From the NCBI GenBank assembly GCA_015847255.1, contig JADLZK010007835.1, forward strand, positions 1 to 64,000: a stretch of DNA of 64,000 bases. The letters are read 5' to 3'. The position numbers were made by a program, and so were the translations under genes. Of this stretch, positions 1 to 12,455 are shown in pieces (the stretch's first letter is position 1; each line of letters opens with the position of its first letter). Source of the stretch: Hyparrhenia diplandra (lineage: Eukaryota; Streptophyta; Magnoliopsida; Poales; Poaceae). The notes under the pieces are model-generated. The model searched no databases. It was not told where the DNA came from and was given only the letters and a program-made list of their open reading frames with translations.

Positions 1-1458
1 GCCTGTGTTTGGCTTCTGTCACACGACTCACACGCACTCCTCACGCTGCTCACACACAGTGGGTGTGTGTACTACCTTCCTTCTCCCCTCCCTCCCTCCT
101 CCCCATCTCTCCCGGGGTTTGGTTGGGGTTTTGCTTCCTCTCTCCCAGGAGGAATCAACAGCGCCGACGCTCGCCCCCGCCGCGGGTGATAGGCGTGCGG
201 GTGCTCGAATCGCGCGGCGCCGCGGAGGTACGCGACCTCCGCGAGTCCTCTGCTCTTCCGCTTCGTTCTGGGTGGGTCGATCAGTGGGTGGGCTCTGGGT
301 TCGTTCCGTCGACTCGAACGCGATCGCCCCCGGCCGCCGCTCCGGGGTGGGAACTGCCGACGATCGCGCGCAAGCGGTGTCCACGGTGCTTCAATGCTTC
401 TGTTTTTTTAAAAAAAATTTCCTGTAATGTGATTTTATTTCGCCGCGAGTTGAGTTTGGGGAGCCTGCGCGATCGGTTGGTTCTAGCGTTGTTGAGGCGC
501 TTCACGGGACGGATTGGTGGCAAATGCCTGTGCTCTGCGGCCCGTTTTCTCGTGGTTCGGGTGTGGGTATGGGGTCTCCGCGCGCACATTGGGATTTGGG
601 AGGAGGAGATTTTCAGCTGTTTTTGGTAATGAAGCTTCGATTTGGCCCCTTCCTAGTAGGAACTGTGTGGTCCGAGCGATTTCTAGTGGTTTTGTCTCCA
701 AAATTTCTGTGTTCGCTCTTGATTTCTGATGTGTGTGCTCGATCGATTGCTGCGGCAACGCCGCCCGCTCGCCTGTTGCTGCGACTTCGCTACCGCCTCC
801 GGATTTCGAGGGACCGCAGTGGGCAGCGGCACCGATCCGTGGCGGCCGATTTCTCTTGCACACCCGCCGCCGCCGCCTTGCCTGTGGCTCCCTGCTGCGA
901 TTCCCCTGGTTCCCTCCCGAGTTGCCTCCAACAGTAGGGCTTTGCAGTTTTGTCGGGGGTCCATGGGTTTGAAAATTTGTTATCCGGCAATTTCTGAGTA
1001 AATGAGGGTCGCTAGGTCGTTGGGGTATTAATTAGTAGTAACGTCCATGTAACCCGGTGCTTCATTTATGATCCAAACTGGCTCCTGGGAGGGCATGGCA
1101 GGATGATTTTGCTGGTTGGCTAACACGCCTGTGGAAATTTGGATTCTGGTGTCAAAAGTAGTGCAAATTAAGCGCAGCTTAATATGGCTCTTGCGTTGAA
1201 CGTGATCATTATGGTTTCCGAGAACCAACTTCATGCTTGCTAGGCTCCCTTGATTTTGGGTTGTGGGTGTTGTTTAGTGCTGCTGATATTTCAGTTTTAA
1301 CTTTCGAGTGGTTTTACTCAGCATTTAATATAATAGATTTCTCAATCTATATGCAACGCTTTCCTGGTGCAATAGGAATCTGAGTTATGAAAACAAAAGC
1401 CCTTTAGTTTTTTTGTCAAAAGTGGAACTGAATGCATACTATTCTGGTGCATTAATAG
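1..1458 (+). other. GC-rich leader upstream of the EDM2-like gene
   Basis: The first ~950 bases are GC- and CpG-rich with CT-rich tracts, like a grass promoter plus untranslated first exon; they then turn AT-rich like an intron. The overlapping ORFs here sit on both strands, are low-complexity (Arg/Pro/Ala-rich) and resemble no family I know. The roughly 200 residues that normally precede the PHD region of EDM2 proteins are not encoded here in any frame I could read. I infer a 5' UTR and intron of the downstream gene; it could also be the promoter of an unrelated transcript. Confidence 0.3.
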
Positions 1459-4400
1459 GTTCCAAAGAAGTGGGAAGATCAAACAAGAATTTGGGATTGC
1501 AAACTCAGAGGATATGTCTGAGCGTGCTTGTGAAGATAGATACGCTAATGTTGATTTCGTTTGTGCTCTATGCGACAATGGAGGTGAAATTATAAGGTGT
1601 GTGTGCACTTTTTCCAGTTTTTATCTGCTGTCCATTATGCATTTCCTGCTAGGATACGTAAAATATTCAGAATACTCCATGACTGATGTAGTCCATCTGT
1701 TGACATAATGCTGCCTCTTCAGGTAGAAGTACATATACTTGCATTAGTGGGTATTATGGACATGGTAAAACAGGGCTGAGGGTTGTAAAATTGATTTAAT
1801 TTAAAAGGGTACACAATGGTGTCTAGCTTTTTTAGTTCTGTTTTAGAGTATCACCTATATTCTCATGCAGTTTTTCAGTAGATATATACAGTGGCCTGAA
1901 ATTACTAGTTGTTTTTCATAGCGGATTTGGCTACTCTGTTCGCAACATCTTTTGAAGGTACTGTATTACATGTAAGCTAACGGAATTGGTGATTCATTGA
2001 ACAATGCTTGGCTGTGGTTGAATTTACTCGTTTTCGTTGCCTAAAATGCCTGTATTGTTTGTATTTGGTCTCAATAGGCTTGCATTTTGCCCGTTATGGC
2101 CAATATTAGTATCCAGTTTGCATCATCTTCTGTACATTTTGAAGAGAACACACATAGAATTCTACTTATATGATTATTATCTGCTCATCTTAGATAAACA
2201 CCTTCTAATGTAAATCCATTGTTTTTATTCATGAACTGTACTTTTTTTTTCTGTACTTTCTTGCAGCTGTGAAGGCCGGTGTCTGAGGTCGTTTCATGCA
2301 ACTAAAAATTCTAGTGAAGATTGTCCAACCTTAGGCTACAGCAGGCAGCAGTTAGATGTATCTATCATGATCCTTCCACAGTTGGAACAAGTTTAACTTT
2401 ATTGAATTAGCATATTCTCCAACCTGTTGTGGACATCCTTTGATGAAATCATGCATATTTACAGGCGATAAAAGTTTTTAAGTGCAAGAATTGTGAGTAT
2501 GAAATATATCAGTGCTTTTGCCTGTGGAAAGCTAGGTTCAGCTAAATCTGATCCTCCAGAGGTTAATCCCTTTCACTACAAATTATTCATAGAAAATTTC
2601 ATTCAGATACTAATTGATGATAACTCTGCCAGTGCAATCATAAAATATGGTAGAATTATTAATGCTCCTTTTATGCTGTATCAGATGGTTTTGAAAGCTT
2701 TTTTGTTTGAAATTCCTTGTCTTGTTTAGGTGTTTCCATGTGCTTCTTCAACTTGCGGACACTTCTATCATGCGAAGTGTGTTGCTCAGTTACTCTTCCC
2801 TGAAAATGAGGCCAAAGCAACTGACTATACAGCAAAGATAGCCAGTGGGGCAAAATTTGCTTGTCCCTCCACAAATGTGGCATCTGCAAGTACGGGGAGA
2901 ACAAAGAGGATAAGGAGCTGCAGTTCGCTATATGTAGACGGTGCCCAAAGTCATACCATAGAAGATGCTTGCCAAGGTATTAAAGACTTATTTGCATTGT
3001 TCAAATCCATAGTAGTGTTTCCATCAATAGCCATTTTAATATAATCTACGTGTCCACAGGGAAATTGTCTTTGAGGATGAGGACTTCACTGAGAATGGTC
3101 AATGTGTTTTCCAAAGGGCATGGGATGACCTTCTTCCCAACAATCGTATCTTGATATATTGCTTGTATGATATGTTTCCTGCAGTCAAGTAGCTCTGCTG
3201 ATTTTATTATTATCCAACAAAATTCTGAATGGACCTTGTTATTTGGCCAGGAATCATGAAATTGATCCAGAGTATAGAACCGCCACAAGAAATCATATTA
3301 AGTTTCCTGAGGATCCTGCTGCTCTCAAGAAACCCCTCAATTGTGTCAATGGAATGAACAAAAAGACAGTGAAGATACGACCTCTCAAGGAGCTTCCTTC
3401 TGGAATAAACAAAAAGACAGTGCGGATACAACCTCTCGAGGAGCTTCCTTCTGGAATGAACAAAAGACAGTGAAGATACAACCTCTCGAGGAGCTTCCTT
3501 CTGGAATGAACAAAAGACAGTGAAGATACGACGTCTCGAGGAGCTTCCTTCTGGAATGAACAAAACGACAGTGAAGATACGACGTCTTGAGGAGCTTCCT
3601 TCTGCGCCATCGTCCAACGTTAAAACATCTTCCGGCACAGTGAGAAGCTCTTCATTAAGCAATTTGATGAATAAAAGAAGGAAAGTGACTGTGTCTGAAG
3701 AAAACATGTGGTTATGACGAAACTCCCTGAGATTGACAGAGACACTGAGATGAGGCAAGTCTATATCCCTGTGTTTCCTGCTATCTGTTTCCATTTTTTA
3801 CGACCAATTTGTTCTTCATATGCATTTTTTTTCTGCTACGAAATAAAATTTTGATGGTGTAGGCTTCCCACAAAGAAAATAACAAGAACTTAGTAAATAA
3901 AAACTCAAAGGATATCACTTTCGTGCTAATTCAGTGTAAATATTGTGCCTTGGAGGTTATGAAAAGTCAATGAATTATGTTTGTTAATAACACAGTTGGT
4001 GCTTATATTTTTCTTTTTACTAAGATATTTTTGGAATTGTTTATGTTTGTTTCAGTGGAACTTTGGATATCATTAAAAAGATTAAGGTTCGCTGTGTGCT
4101 GTTTTTTCATTTACACTAATGGAAGTGTCATTTACAGTAATATTAATATCTCTTAGATCATAACCATCACATGTATCCGGTTTACTTTTATTTCTGTGCC
4201 AGTTATCGTATAAAATATTTTGAGTGAATTCAACCATGGAATTATGTATGCAGTAGTTGTTCGATTCAGGCTTTCTTTAGAACGGTTTTATCCATTTCTT
4301 TCCATGATCTGCACACTGCATGCACTGAAGCTACCCTTTTCTCTAGAATGTATGAGTTTGCACAAAAAGCGGCAGCTGGTATAACAATGGAGGATGTAAA

Positions 4401-7400
4401 GAAAAAGCTAGTGGTATCATCTACATACACAACAAATCTGCAGAATGCTGATAACATTACACTGGAAATGGTGGAAAGATCTGTTGAGGTACTTCTCTAT
4501 ACTTAGAACTGAAGATATTCCATGGACTTGGTTGGTTTTCTTATGTCATTATGTGTTTTCCATGCAGGCGTTAAAGAAGTTCCTCCATATGTTAGAAAAT
4601 GGTGCATCTATAGCAGCTGCCAAATCTGTCTGCCCACCTAGTGTTCTGTTTAACCTTCTAAAGTGGAAGGTACATGGAAATATGGAACTCCCCTCTTGAT
4701 TGTTTTACACAAATTTTGTTTTACTATTATTTTACATATTAACAGTTTTAGATTGTATGCATATCTTATTGTAGTAGTTTGCCAAGTTCTAAGCCCTTAA
4801 TTTTATAGACTAATTGACTTTGTTACTTCATTATTCCCTGTGGTCACAAATAATTTAAGATTTGGACAATATCTAGTCTAGGAAAATTTTAAAACTTAAA
4901 TATCAGCAATTTTTTGAAGTTTAGATTGGAAACAAGTAAGAAAAATTGGGTTTGTCTTGAAAAATATTTTAATAGAAATGGTGGTAAGGGTTGCACCTCA
5001 AAGGCCATGAGAAGTGAAAATGTCAAGTGTTTTTGACTACTGGAAGTATTACTGAAACATTGGGATAAGCCATTTAGAACACCAGATAACTTGGAAAATA
5101 TTTTTTATTATTCGTAGTAATATAAGCAAGGTGATGAGCGGTTAAATATGGTGTGTTATGCACTTGAAGTTAATATTTATTTTTTTTTTGTTAAATTTTA
5201 GTTTGGCATCCATTATAACATGAGCTATTATCTGCAGAACAAGCTGAATGTATATCTTGCACCATTTCTTCATGGCACGCGCTACACATCTTATGGGCGC
5301 CACTTCACCTAAACTGAATAAACTTCAGCTGGTAGGTGCAACAATTAGTCCTTAAAACAAGACATGATTATCACATTGCATTTGTTAAGCAACACATCAC
5401 ATTGCCACTTGGTAATAGTGTTCTGCATAAACAGAGAGATATGCTCTCTTGAGTATGAGGATAATAGTATGAATTTGCAGTCTGTCCATAATTGTTATAA
5501 AAAAACCACTACGCAATACTTTGTACTTTTGCTAGTTTTGGATTATTGTGACCCATAATAAAATTCAATGGAGTTGCACATCCATATTGCTGACTTGGCA
5601 TCCTATTCTGTAGTAGCCCTGGGGATGAATTTTGGTGTAAGGAATAGGAATCTTCTTAAGCTATCTTATATGGTTCCATTTATATATTGGTAATACGCTG
5701 AGTGCTGTACGACTGGTAACAGATCTATTTTGATGTACAGATGAGCTGTTGGTCTTCATGCTGGTTTCTTGTCACTTATGACTTATCTATCTTAGAACCC
5801 AATATTATTACAAACTTCATTATATACGCTAATGTTGACCATTTTCTGATTGCATTACCTTTTATAATACTAAAGCAACTGCTGAAAATGTGTGCAGATT
5901 GCTGATAAGCTACAGTGGTATATTCAAAGTGGTGACACGGTAAACAACTGTTTTCGTTTTATTATTACATTAATTTGGGTGGCCCTTGTTTGGTTATGAT
6001 ATTGCATTGTGCTCTGATGAAAGTGCCTAAGCTATGTGCTGCATTCTGAATATATAGTCTTCTTTCACATTTTCTATTCTCCTGAATTTGTGCAAATACA
6101 TTTTGCTCTGTTCATTGATTAAGGAAGATATCTGAGAAGAAAAGGCTGTTGTACAATGTTCATGATATATTCTATCCATAACAATCTTAAAACACCTATT
6201 TGATTTCTCTGGTAATCTGTTTAAAGTGAGTATGTAGCTAAAAATTGTTGGATAATAGCAGTATTTATAAGAAACAAATATTATCAAAGGTGGCAGTTCT
6301 TCGTTTTACCAGAGATCGAAATGTTTGTGTCTTAGTTCAGTTTATAGTCGACAACATGTAACTTTGTATGCCATATGCATGTTAATTCACCATGCTTCTG
6401 TTTCACTGCAAATATCATAGCATGTATACCTGTTCGTTGAATGTCTTGTTTCAGTTCATGTTCAGCATAATGATTTTGATACTTCGTGTAGACATTAAGT
6501 CACTAGGATTTCTATCCTCATGTTCATTTCATAAAGCTTTCAAAATTTATGTGCCAACTCTTGTTTTTTTTCTTGTGTTAGCAGAACTGACCATAATAGA
6601 TGATCAACAGATGCCACTTATTATGAGCCTTACTGTGCCATTTATTCTTATTCTTTATAGGTTGTTGATTTTTGCTGTGGTTCAAATGACTTTAGCTTGT
6701 TAATGAAGGAAACATTGGAATCTTCTGGGAAAAATTGCTTCTACAAAAACTATGATCTCATTCAACCAAAGGTTAATTCTGCATTTGCCAGTGTCTGTTT
6801 GTTTGCATTGTTAATATTTAGTAACACCATCTATGAAATTGTTCAAGTTCTGATTGTGCTACATACTAGAGATGACCTGAAATCACGTGATATTTTTTGC
6901 CACTTGATTATAAATCTAGTGCTCTATCACAGCTAACATGCAGCACATTGTCTTCAATTTTCTAGAATGATTTCAATTTTGAGAGACGAGACTGGATGAC
7001 TGTTCAACCAGATGAGTTGCCCACAGGATGCAGACTGGTACGATCAATGGAGCTTTACATGTTGAATTGCTTCCATCCCATTGGAGACGTTATTTAAGTT
7101 GATCAACTACTGTTATTCACAGGTTATGGGTTTGAATCCTCCCTTTGGGGTTAAAGCCTCTCTTGCGAACCAGTTCATCAACAAAGCACTCACTTTCAAG
7201 CCAAAGCTTATAATACTCATTGTTCCCAAGGAAACTGAAAGGTTTCTCCTCTCCCTATCTTTCTCCATGTTTTTTTTTTCCTTTACAAAAAGTATTTAAT
7301 ACTATTCCATTCTTGATGTTGGATAGATTGGACAAGAAATACCCACCATATGAGCTAATATGGCAGGACTCGGATCAGCTCGCGGGGAAGGTACTTATGG

Positions 7401-8447
7401 ACAGTAGTCTCCTTGAGTATCACATCCTCAGAATGTTTCTATGTTCTTTACTGACATTTTCTGTTGGGAAACTATGCAGTCATTCTATCTACCTGGATCT
7501 CTGGGTGCTGACAACAAGGTGATGGAGCAATGGAATATGTCACCTCCGCCTCTTTCTCTGTGGAGCCGTAGTGATTGGGCTAAGAGGCACTCAGAGATTG
7601 CCAAATCAATGGGGCACATCCCTAATGAAATTGCGTCCTCTGGTGATTTGCAAAGGGAGATGGATGCATCTGTACCTACCACAGACCATGTGGAGATAGA
7701 TGATGCAGGGGTCGCAGGCATACCTCCCCCTGTTTTCTGGATCAGTTGTTGTCTGATACGTTCCATGACCCAACAACTTCTCCAGGGGACTGCTGGAATG
7801 ATACCAATGGCCGATCGCGGCAGCCATGCAACTATGAAACCGCAGGACCAGGAAGGAGTGATCCGACCTATGACCATACAGAAACGCTCTCTGATATGAG
7901 CATTTCATCGTCAGAGAGTGATTTTCAGAAAAAAGGTCAAGCTTTGGCAATGCCAGAGCATGGAGGCACCAACTCTGAAGCCTCGGATGCTGTTGGAAGT
8001 TTATCGGCAGAGAAACCAACTGTTGATGCCGATCACGATGAGGTAACATCAGCTCCTGGTCCGTATCATTTGGGGGATGCATCAGATGCAGGCAGACAGG
8101 CAGCTGGAGTTCACTATTGGATGATGGAGGACTCACCACAAGTGGAGGACGGCGAGCTGAGTGATGCACCACGGGCGGGCAGGCCTGCAGCTGGCACACA
8201 TGATCAACCGACGGAATACACGCCAGCAGCAGCAACACCCGGAGCTGCCTCCTGGTGTGGGCAGCCAGACCACTCGCAGCCTCTGGCCAGGCATAATGCC
8301 AGAACTCTGCCACCAAGAAACACCTTCCCTGGACTGCGCTTGCGTCAAGGATGCAACACCTCTCGGCAGTTCCTGTCCCAAGGCATGGGCCATCAGGTTG
8401 TCCATCAAGGGCCATCAAATGCTTGGATTGAGGATGAAGACTATTAG
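1459..8447 (+). pseudogene. EDM2: EDM2-like PHD-finger/methyltransferase-like gene, N-terminally truncated and frame-disrupted
   Basis: About 15 exons read as one EDM2-type protein: 1459-1596, 2267-2357, 2465-2561, 2730-2976, 3060-3164, 3251-3754, 4347-4488, 4568-4669, 5237-5331, 5898-5939, 6661-6771, 6966-7037, 7123-7241, 7327-7390, 7480-8447. Exons 1-4 give tandem Cys/His zinc modules (CALCDNGGE, CEGRCLRSFHA, CGHFYHAKC, CGICKYGEN, CRRCPKSYHRRC). Exons 10-13 carry a methyltransferase-like part with VVDFCCGSNDFS and NPPFG. In Arabidopsis EDM2 is nuclear, influences H3K9 methylation and governs intronic polyadenylation, including at the immune gene RPP7. Lesions: extra T at 2516-2519, missing C at 2864-2868, missing A in repeat copies 3 and 4 (3454-3553), missing G near 3709-3713, extra T at 5310 (creating TAA), missing T at 7732-7736. 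No substitution nonsense codon was seen. The N-terminal region is absent. The lesions could be consensus errors, in which case this is a truncated but live paralogue. Confidence 0.75.
3352..3604 (+). repeat. Five-copy coding minisatellite (51/50 bp) in EDM2-like exon 6
   Basis: Five head-to-tail copies at 3352-3402, 3403-3453, 3454-3503, 3504-3553 and 3554-3604. A 51-bp copy encodes a 17-residue unit of the form NKKTVKIRPLEELPSG. Copies 3 and 4 are 50 bp because their A-run is A4 instead of A5, so the frame slips by one base in each. Flanking exon sequence is in frame before the array and again, two bases shifted, after it. Confidence 0.9.
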
Positions 8448-9030
8448 GCCTAGATTACCAAGAATCCCACGACATGGTTGCTGTGTAGAGTAGGAGATAG
8501 CTGCTAATGTGCCTCACGTTGTCTTCACAGGTGTGAGCTAGTTTGTTCAACGGCCGGCTTTGGAGTATGCTGAGGTTATGCTAACGTTGGTTTCAGAGTC
8601 TCTTATTAGATCGTTGCTTTTGTTAATTGTTGCTACATTCATGCCCTAACTGCTTTAGCCTGTAACCGTTAATTCTTGCTACATTCATGCCCTGACTGCT
8701 AGAGCCTGTAACCGTTCCATGGACTTGATTGGCTTTGAGCCTGAGACAGCAAACATGAGAAAAAAAATTGAATTATTCAGGACAGATCTTTTGTTGCCTG
8801 CGTACCTTGCTGGATGATTTGGTTTCCTGTTGCAATTTGCATTCTGAATATTTTGCTCGTCTACTATCTGTATATAACATGCCATCATCGCCTGCTAGCA
8901 GAGCACGGTACTCTGTTTAGGCGTTTCTGGTATGCTTGAATTTCTTTCAGATAACTGGGAACATGGATGTCTTTTGTAAGTACAAAGGACAGTTGAAATC
9001 TCCGTGAATTCCCTTCATGTTTTACAGACA
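8448..9030 (+). other. 3' UTR/flank of the EDM2-like gene with a 46-bp tandem duplication
   Basis: AT-rich sequence following the TAG at 8445-8447. It contains two adjacent copies of a 46-bp unit (8630-8675 and 8676-8721) that begin TTGCTACATTCATGCCCT and differ at a few bases. I take it as the 3' UTR and immediate flank. No polyadenylation signal stands out enough to set an end. Confidence 0.45.
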
Positions 9031-11215
9031 GATCTGAAAACGACATTAGTAGTGCCATTCATTCATTCAGCATGGTTAAAAAGCAGTTTTCCTTACATTG
9101 CAATCCGTGCTGTTGGCCATTGTGTTTGTGCATCTTCAGACTCTTGACAAGCAGGCTGCAGGCAGGCCACTGGTTGCCACTCCGAGAAGGGAGCTGGATA
9201 GCACCACCCACCACCACCAATCCATGGGGGATGGACTCGTGCGGTGCGCCGGAATAGAAGCTGCCGTCGCCATCCATCGGTGGAAGAGCCGGGGCCGTTG
9301 TCGTGGGACTCGGTCCCGGGAACGCCCGACCGGCGGCTCCGGCCGCGGAGACCCGCACGTGCGGTGCGGCGACGATCGGCGGTGGTCTGGTCTGGCTCGC
9401 TGGCCGGCAGAAATGACCACGGAGCCCCGGGGTGTAGCGGCCTAGCGGGGCCGGGGCTGCACGTGACGTGTGGGTGTGGCCGGACGGACGGAGTGGCGTG
9501 TGGGCCCCCGGAGCTGGGAGGTCAAAGCGGCCGTGGGCCGTGGGCCCGTAGCCGTAGGCGGCCTGTCACCCTGAGCCGCGCGTGGTGCGGTGCATGGTGG
9601 GCCAGGCCCTGCTACTGATGCTTTGGGCTTTGCCGCTTTTGGTTCCCATTTTTTTCCCACTGAAATGCTTATTGCTCTTTTTCGCGAGTATTTTCGAGAG
9701 ATTAATCTAAAAATGTATATTTTCAAGAGATTCCACTCAAAAATAAAAATCCTATCAATCATGAGCAATTTTTGCAGCGGCGTCGTCTTGGATCTTAATG
9801 TCATATTAGTGTACAGCTGCAACTTTACTATCTGTTCCTAGTAAATTGTGGGAGGAATTTTTTTGCATCTTCAGCTGCAGCCATAGCCGAGCAGGCTGAA
9901 TATTTTTCCTTATACATAACATAAGTAAAAGCAAGTTTCCACAAATTATTATTATTAGATAACATTAAGTTTCCAAAAGTCATATATAAAGTTTCTTTAT
10001 TACTTTCTCTTGTCCCATGAAAACGCTGCCACCCCAGATATTTGGAGTTGTACGAGTCACAATTCATGCACCACTGCCATAGTTTTCTGTTATGTGGTTA
10101 GCAGTGTCAATTTAGCCAGTCGCCTTGCACCCCAGAGAATATAATCCAAAACATTATATACCGTTTTGGTAAAATCAGCTACGACGTGATAGGTATTTAA
10201 TAATCTACTCCTATCTCTGTAAATGTTCAGTGTCATTGATTGTTGAATGAAATAGAAGGCGCAAATGTGAAAAAGGTCTGCAAGTCTTTGAAATGGGTGC
10301 ATGACAAGTCCCATCGATAAATAACTCTGCCATGATCAGAAGCGTGAAGAAAATTGGTGTCTTCATAGAAAAACAATGGCTGCTGGCCAGGTTCTACACA
10401 CGTTCTTCTTCTTCGTTCTACCAAATTACTAACTGGTACTGCTTGATTCCACATGCACGGTAGATATATAGATGTCCTGGTCAACAGCACATGCCTACTG
10501 TTGCCCATGGACATTAAACGCTTTTCCCAAACAGAGATTTGGAGGCAAATAAAACAAATTAAACAAAAAGGCACCAATAATGCTAACTGCTAAGCATATA
10601 CTCCTGCAGGCACAAGAGAACCTCATGCATGATCGACTTGTTCCCAGCTTTCACTGTTTAGGGAAGCTGAAGAATGCATGCATGTGGGTGAGGAAAAGAG
10701 GCCCCAATTTTCCACTTTTGGTTTTGGACCACTCACTGTACTGGTCCTTTGATCAGCAAACCAAAGCCTTAGAGCTCGTTCGTTCTTTGGTTAGTTACTT
10801 GTGTGAACAATCTTCTTCCTGCCTTTATCTCACTTTATAAACTAGATCTTCTGCATCCGCCTTTTATTTGATTTCTATATATGTTATCTTGGTGGAAGAA
10901 TGTAAACATAGAAGGTTCATCCTAACTACACAAATAAGTTAAGAGTTGAGATTTTGACTTTCTAAGTCAACTAGTTTTGTTTATGCAATGAACCATATGC
11001 ACATTTTAACAAAGTCACAATATTTGTTAAAGTACATATAAAATGAGCACTAATATAATCACTTTCGTTTTAATCGAGACTTCAATATAGCCTTTCTAGT
11101 GCTAGAAAAGAACAGAATAAAACAAAAGCAACAATTAGTTGCTAGCTAAAGAAGAGGCTAGTACTAGAAAAGACACGATGAGGGTATGTTTGGCTCAACT
11201 ATAAGCCGTGGAAAA
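9031..11215. other. Intergenic sequence without a recognised gene
   Basis: A GC-rich island (about 9180-9620) is followed by AT-rich sequence. ORFs in the island overlap on both strands and look like composition artefacts. No splice-consistent gene model, RNA gene or complete transposon end pair was found. Confidence 0.4.
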
Positions 11216-11325
11216 GCAACTCTAGATGGTTAGCTTCGAGGTGTGAAAACAACCGCTCCTAGGTTCGATCCCCATTAGGGACAGATTTAAGTGTCTCATT
11301 TTCTTCTTAATACAAAGCCCCTTAG
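11216..11325 (+). mobile_element. tRNA-derived SINE-like element
   Basis: The segment has an A-box-like TGGTTAGCTTCGAGG and, about 30 bases on, a near-consensus B box GGTTCGATCCCC, the internal RNA polymerase III promoter arrangement of tRNA-derived SINEs. A T-rich 3' part ending near TTCTTCTTAATACAAAG follows. I could not find a target-site duplication, and the body does not fold into a credible tRNA, so a tRNA gene is unlikely. Confidence 0.45.
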
Positions 11326-11777
11326 TTCCTTTTTAGGTTGGATTTCATTATTTTATAGATGTAAAGAATGTACATTATTTGGTTGTCTTTTTTTTTTCGA
11401 TCACGCCCTATAGAGCGCGTTTTTCAGGCTTTATCCCCTTTTTTTTCCAACGGCGGGCGCTGCCCGTATTTCATGGCTTTATCCCCTTGAAACACCGAAA
11501 AAAATGACTATCTATTTGTACCAATTTGGAAAAGTTTAAATCCAAAACAGAGTCCAAAGGTGCTGCGCAAACTCTCTAGTTTGTGTTCTACTTTTCGATA
11601 ACAGAAGTATTTTATACAAAAAGAACCAAACATTTTCTAAATATGTGCATGTACTTGCTTCTTCTCTAGGAATATTAATTTATTGTGCACAAGATAGGTG
11701 TGGCACATGTATGCCGGCACAGAAGATCCTGGTGTGAGCTCTTGCTTGCTGGGTTGTGTGTGTTTAAAAACCTCTAG

Positions 11778-11786
11778 TTTTATAAT
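11778..11786 (+). repeat. Left target-site duplication of the MULE
   Basis: The 9-mer TTTTATAAT lies immediately outside the left inverted repeat and recurs at 16532-16540 just outside the right one. Nine bases is the classic Mutator target-duplication length. Confidence 0.85.
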
Positions 11787-11900
11787 GAGTAAAATACAGT
11801 GGCGGCCCTTTAACTTGTAAGGGTGTGCCACTTTGGTCCATGAATTTGTAAACAGGAAAAAATGACCCCTGAACTTGTATAGTTGTTTACTGCAGGTCCA
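11787..11900 (+). repeat. Left terminal inverted repeat of the MULE
   Basis: This segment matches the reverse complement of 16417-16530 nearly base for base over the first 50 positions, then with scattered mismatches to about position 114. The transposase 3' end lies about 550 bases inside it. Confidence 0.9.
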
Positions 11901-12455
11901 TTTGACGTCCGGCCCTGTCACCAGCCGATTTTTTGCTGCTCGTGGTCTTCCGGCAACTTTGCAGAGGACACCTTGAGTTTTATTAGAAAGGGCAACTAAC
12001 CCACTGCTCGAATCTGCCCCCTCTCTCTCCAAGATATATGGTTTTCTTAGATTCGTGTTGCTCTTTTTGTAATCAGTAGTGTTGGATTCAGCAATGGTGA
12101 TGTATTCAGACACATGTTATCAGTTGAATTATTCTTATCAATGCATATGTTCAGTTATGTTGTCAAGCCATGTTGTAAACCATCCATCAATAACAGAAGC
12201 ATGCTTTTCATAGCTCACGCAATGGCCATAGAATGTCATTGTTCTGGACCCCTAAGTAAGTACTACCTTCCTATGTTTATATGGAAGAACCAAAAGATAT
12301 ATCTATCTTCTCTGTTTGGCTGGAACAACCAAAAGGAAGCAAAATAGGCCTAAAGCATCAACTTAGGTGTTTGTTGCTGCTTTACAGGTTCACAGAAACT
12401 GGCCAGTGAAGATATTAGCCTATACAAAAGCATTAGACCGCATTACAGACCACAT

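Noticed and set aside
28..864. Several overlapping ORFs on both strands in the first kilobase
   Set aside because: Arg/Pro/Ala-rich, mutually overlapping and without homology; typical of a GC-rich leader.
3210..3794. 194-codon minus-strand ORF with repeated units across the minisatellite
   Set aside because: It is the antisense reading of the EDM2-like coding repeat; the plus strand joins flanking exons and carries the family motifs.
11216..11325. Functional tRNA gene
   Set aside because: A and B boxes are present but the flanking acceptor and anticodon stems do not pair; SINE-like is the better reading.
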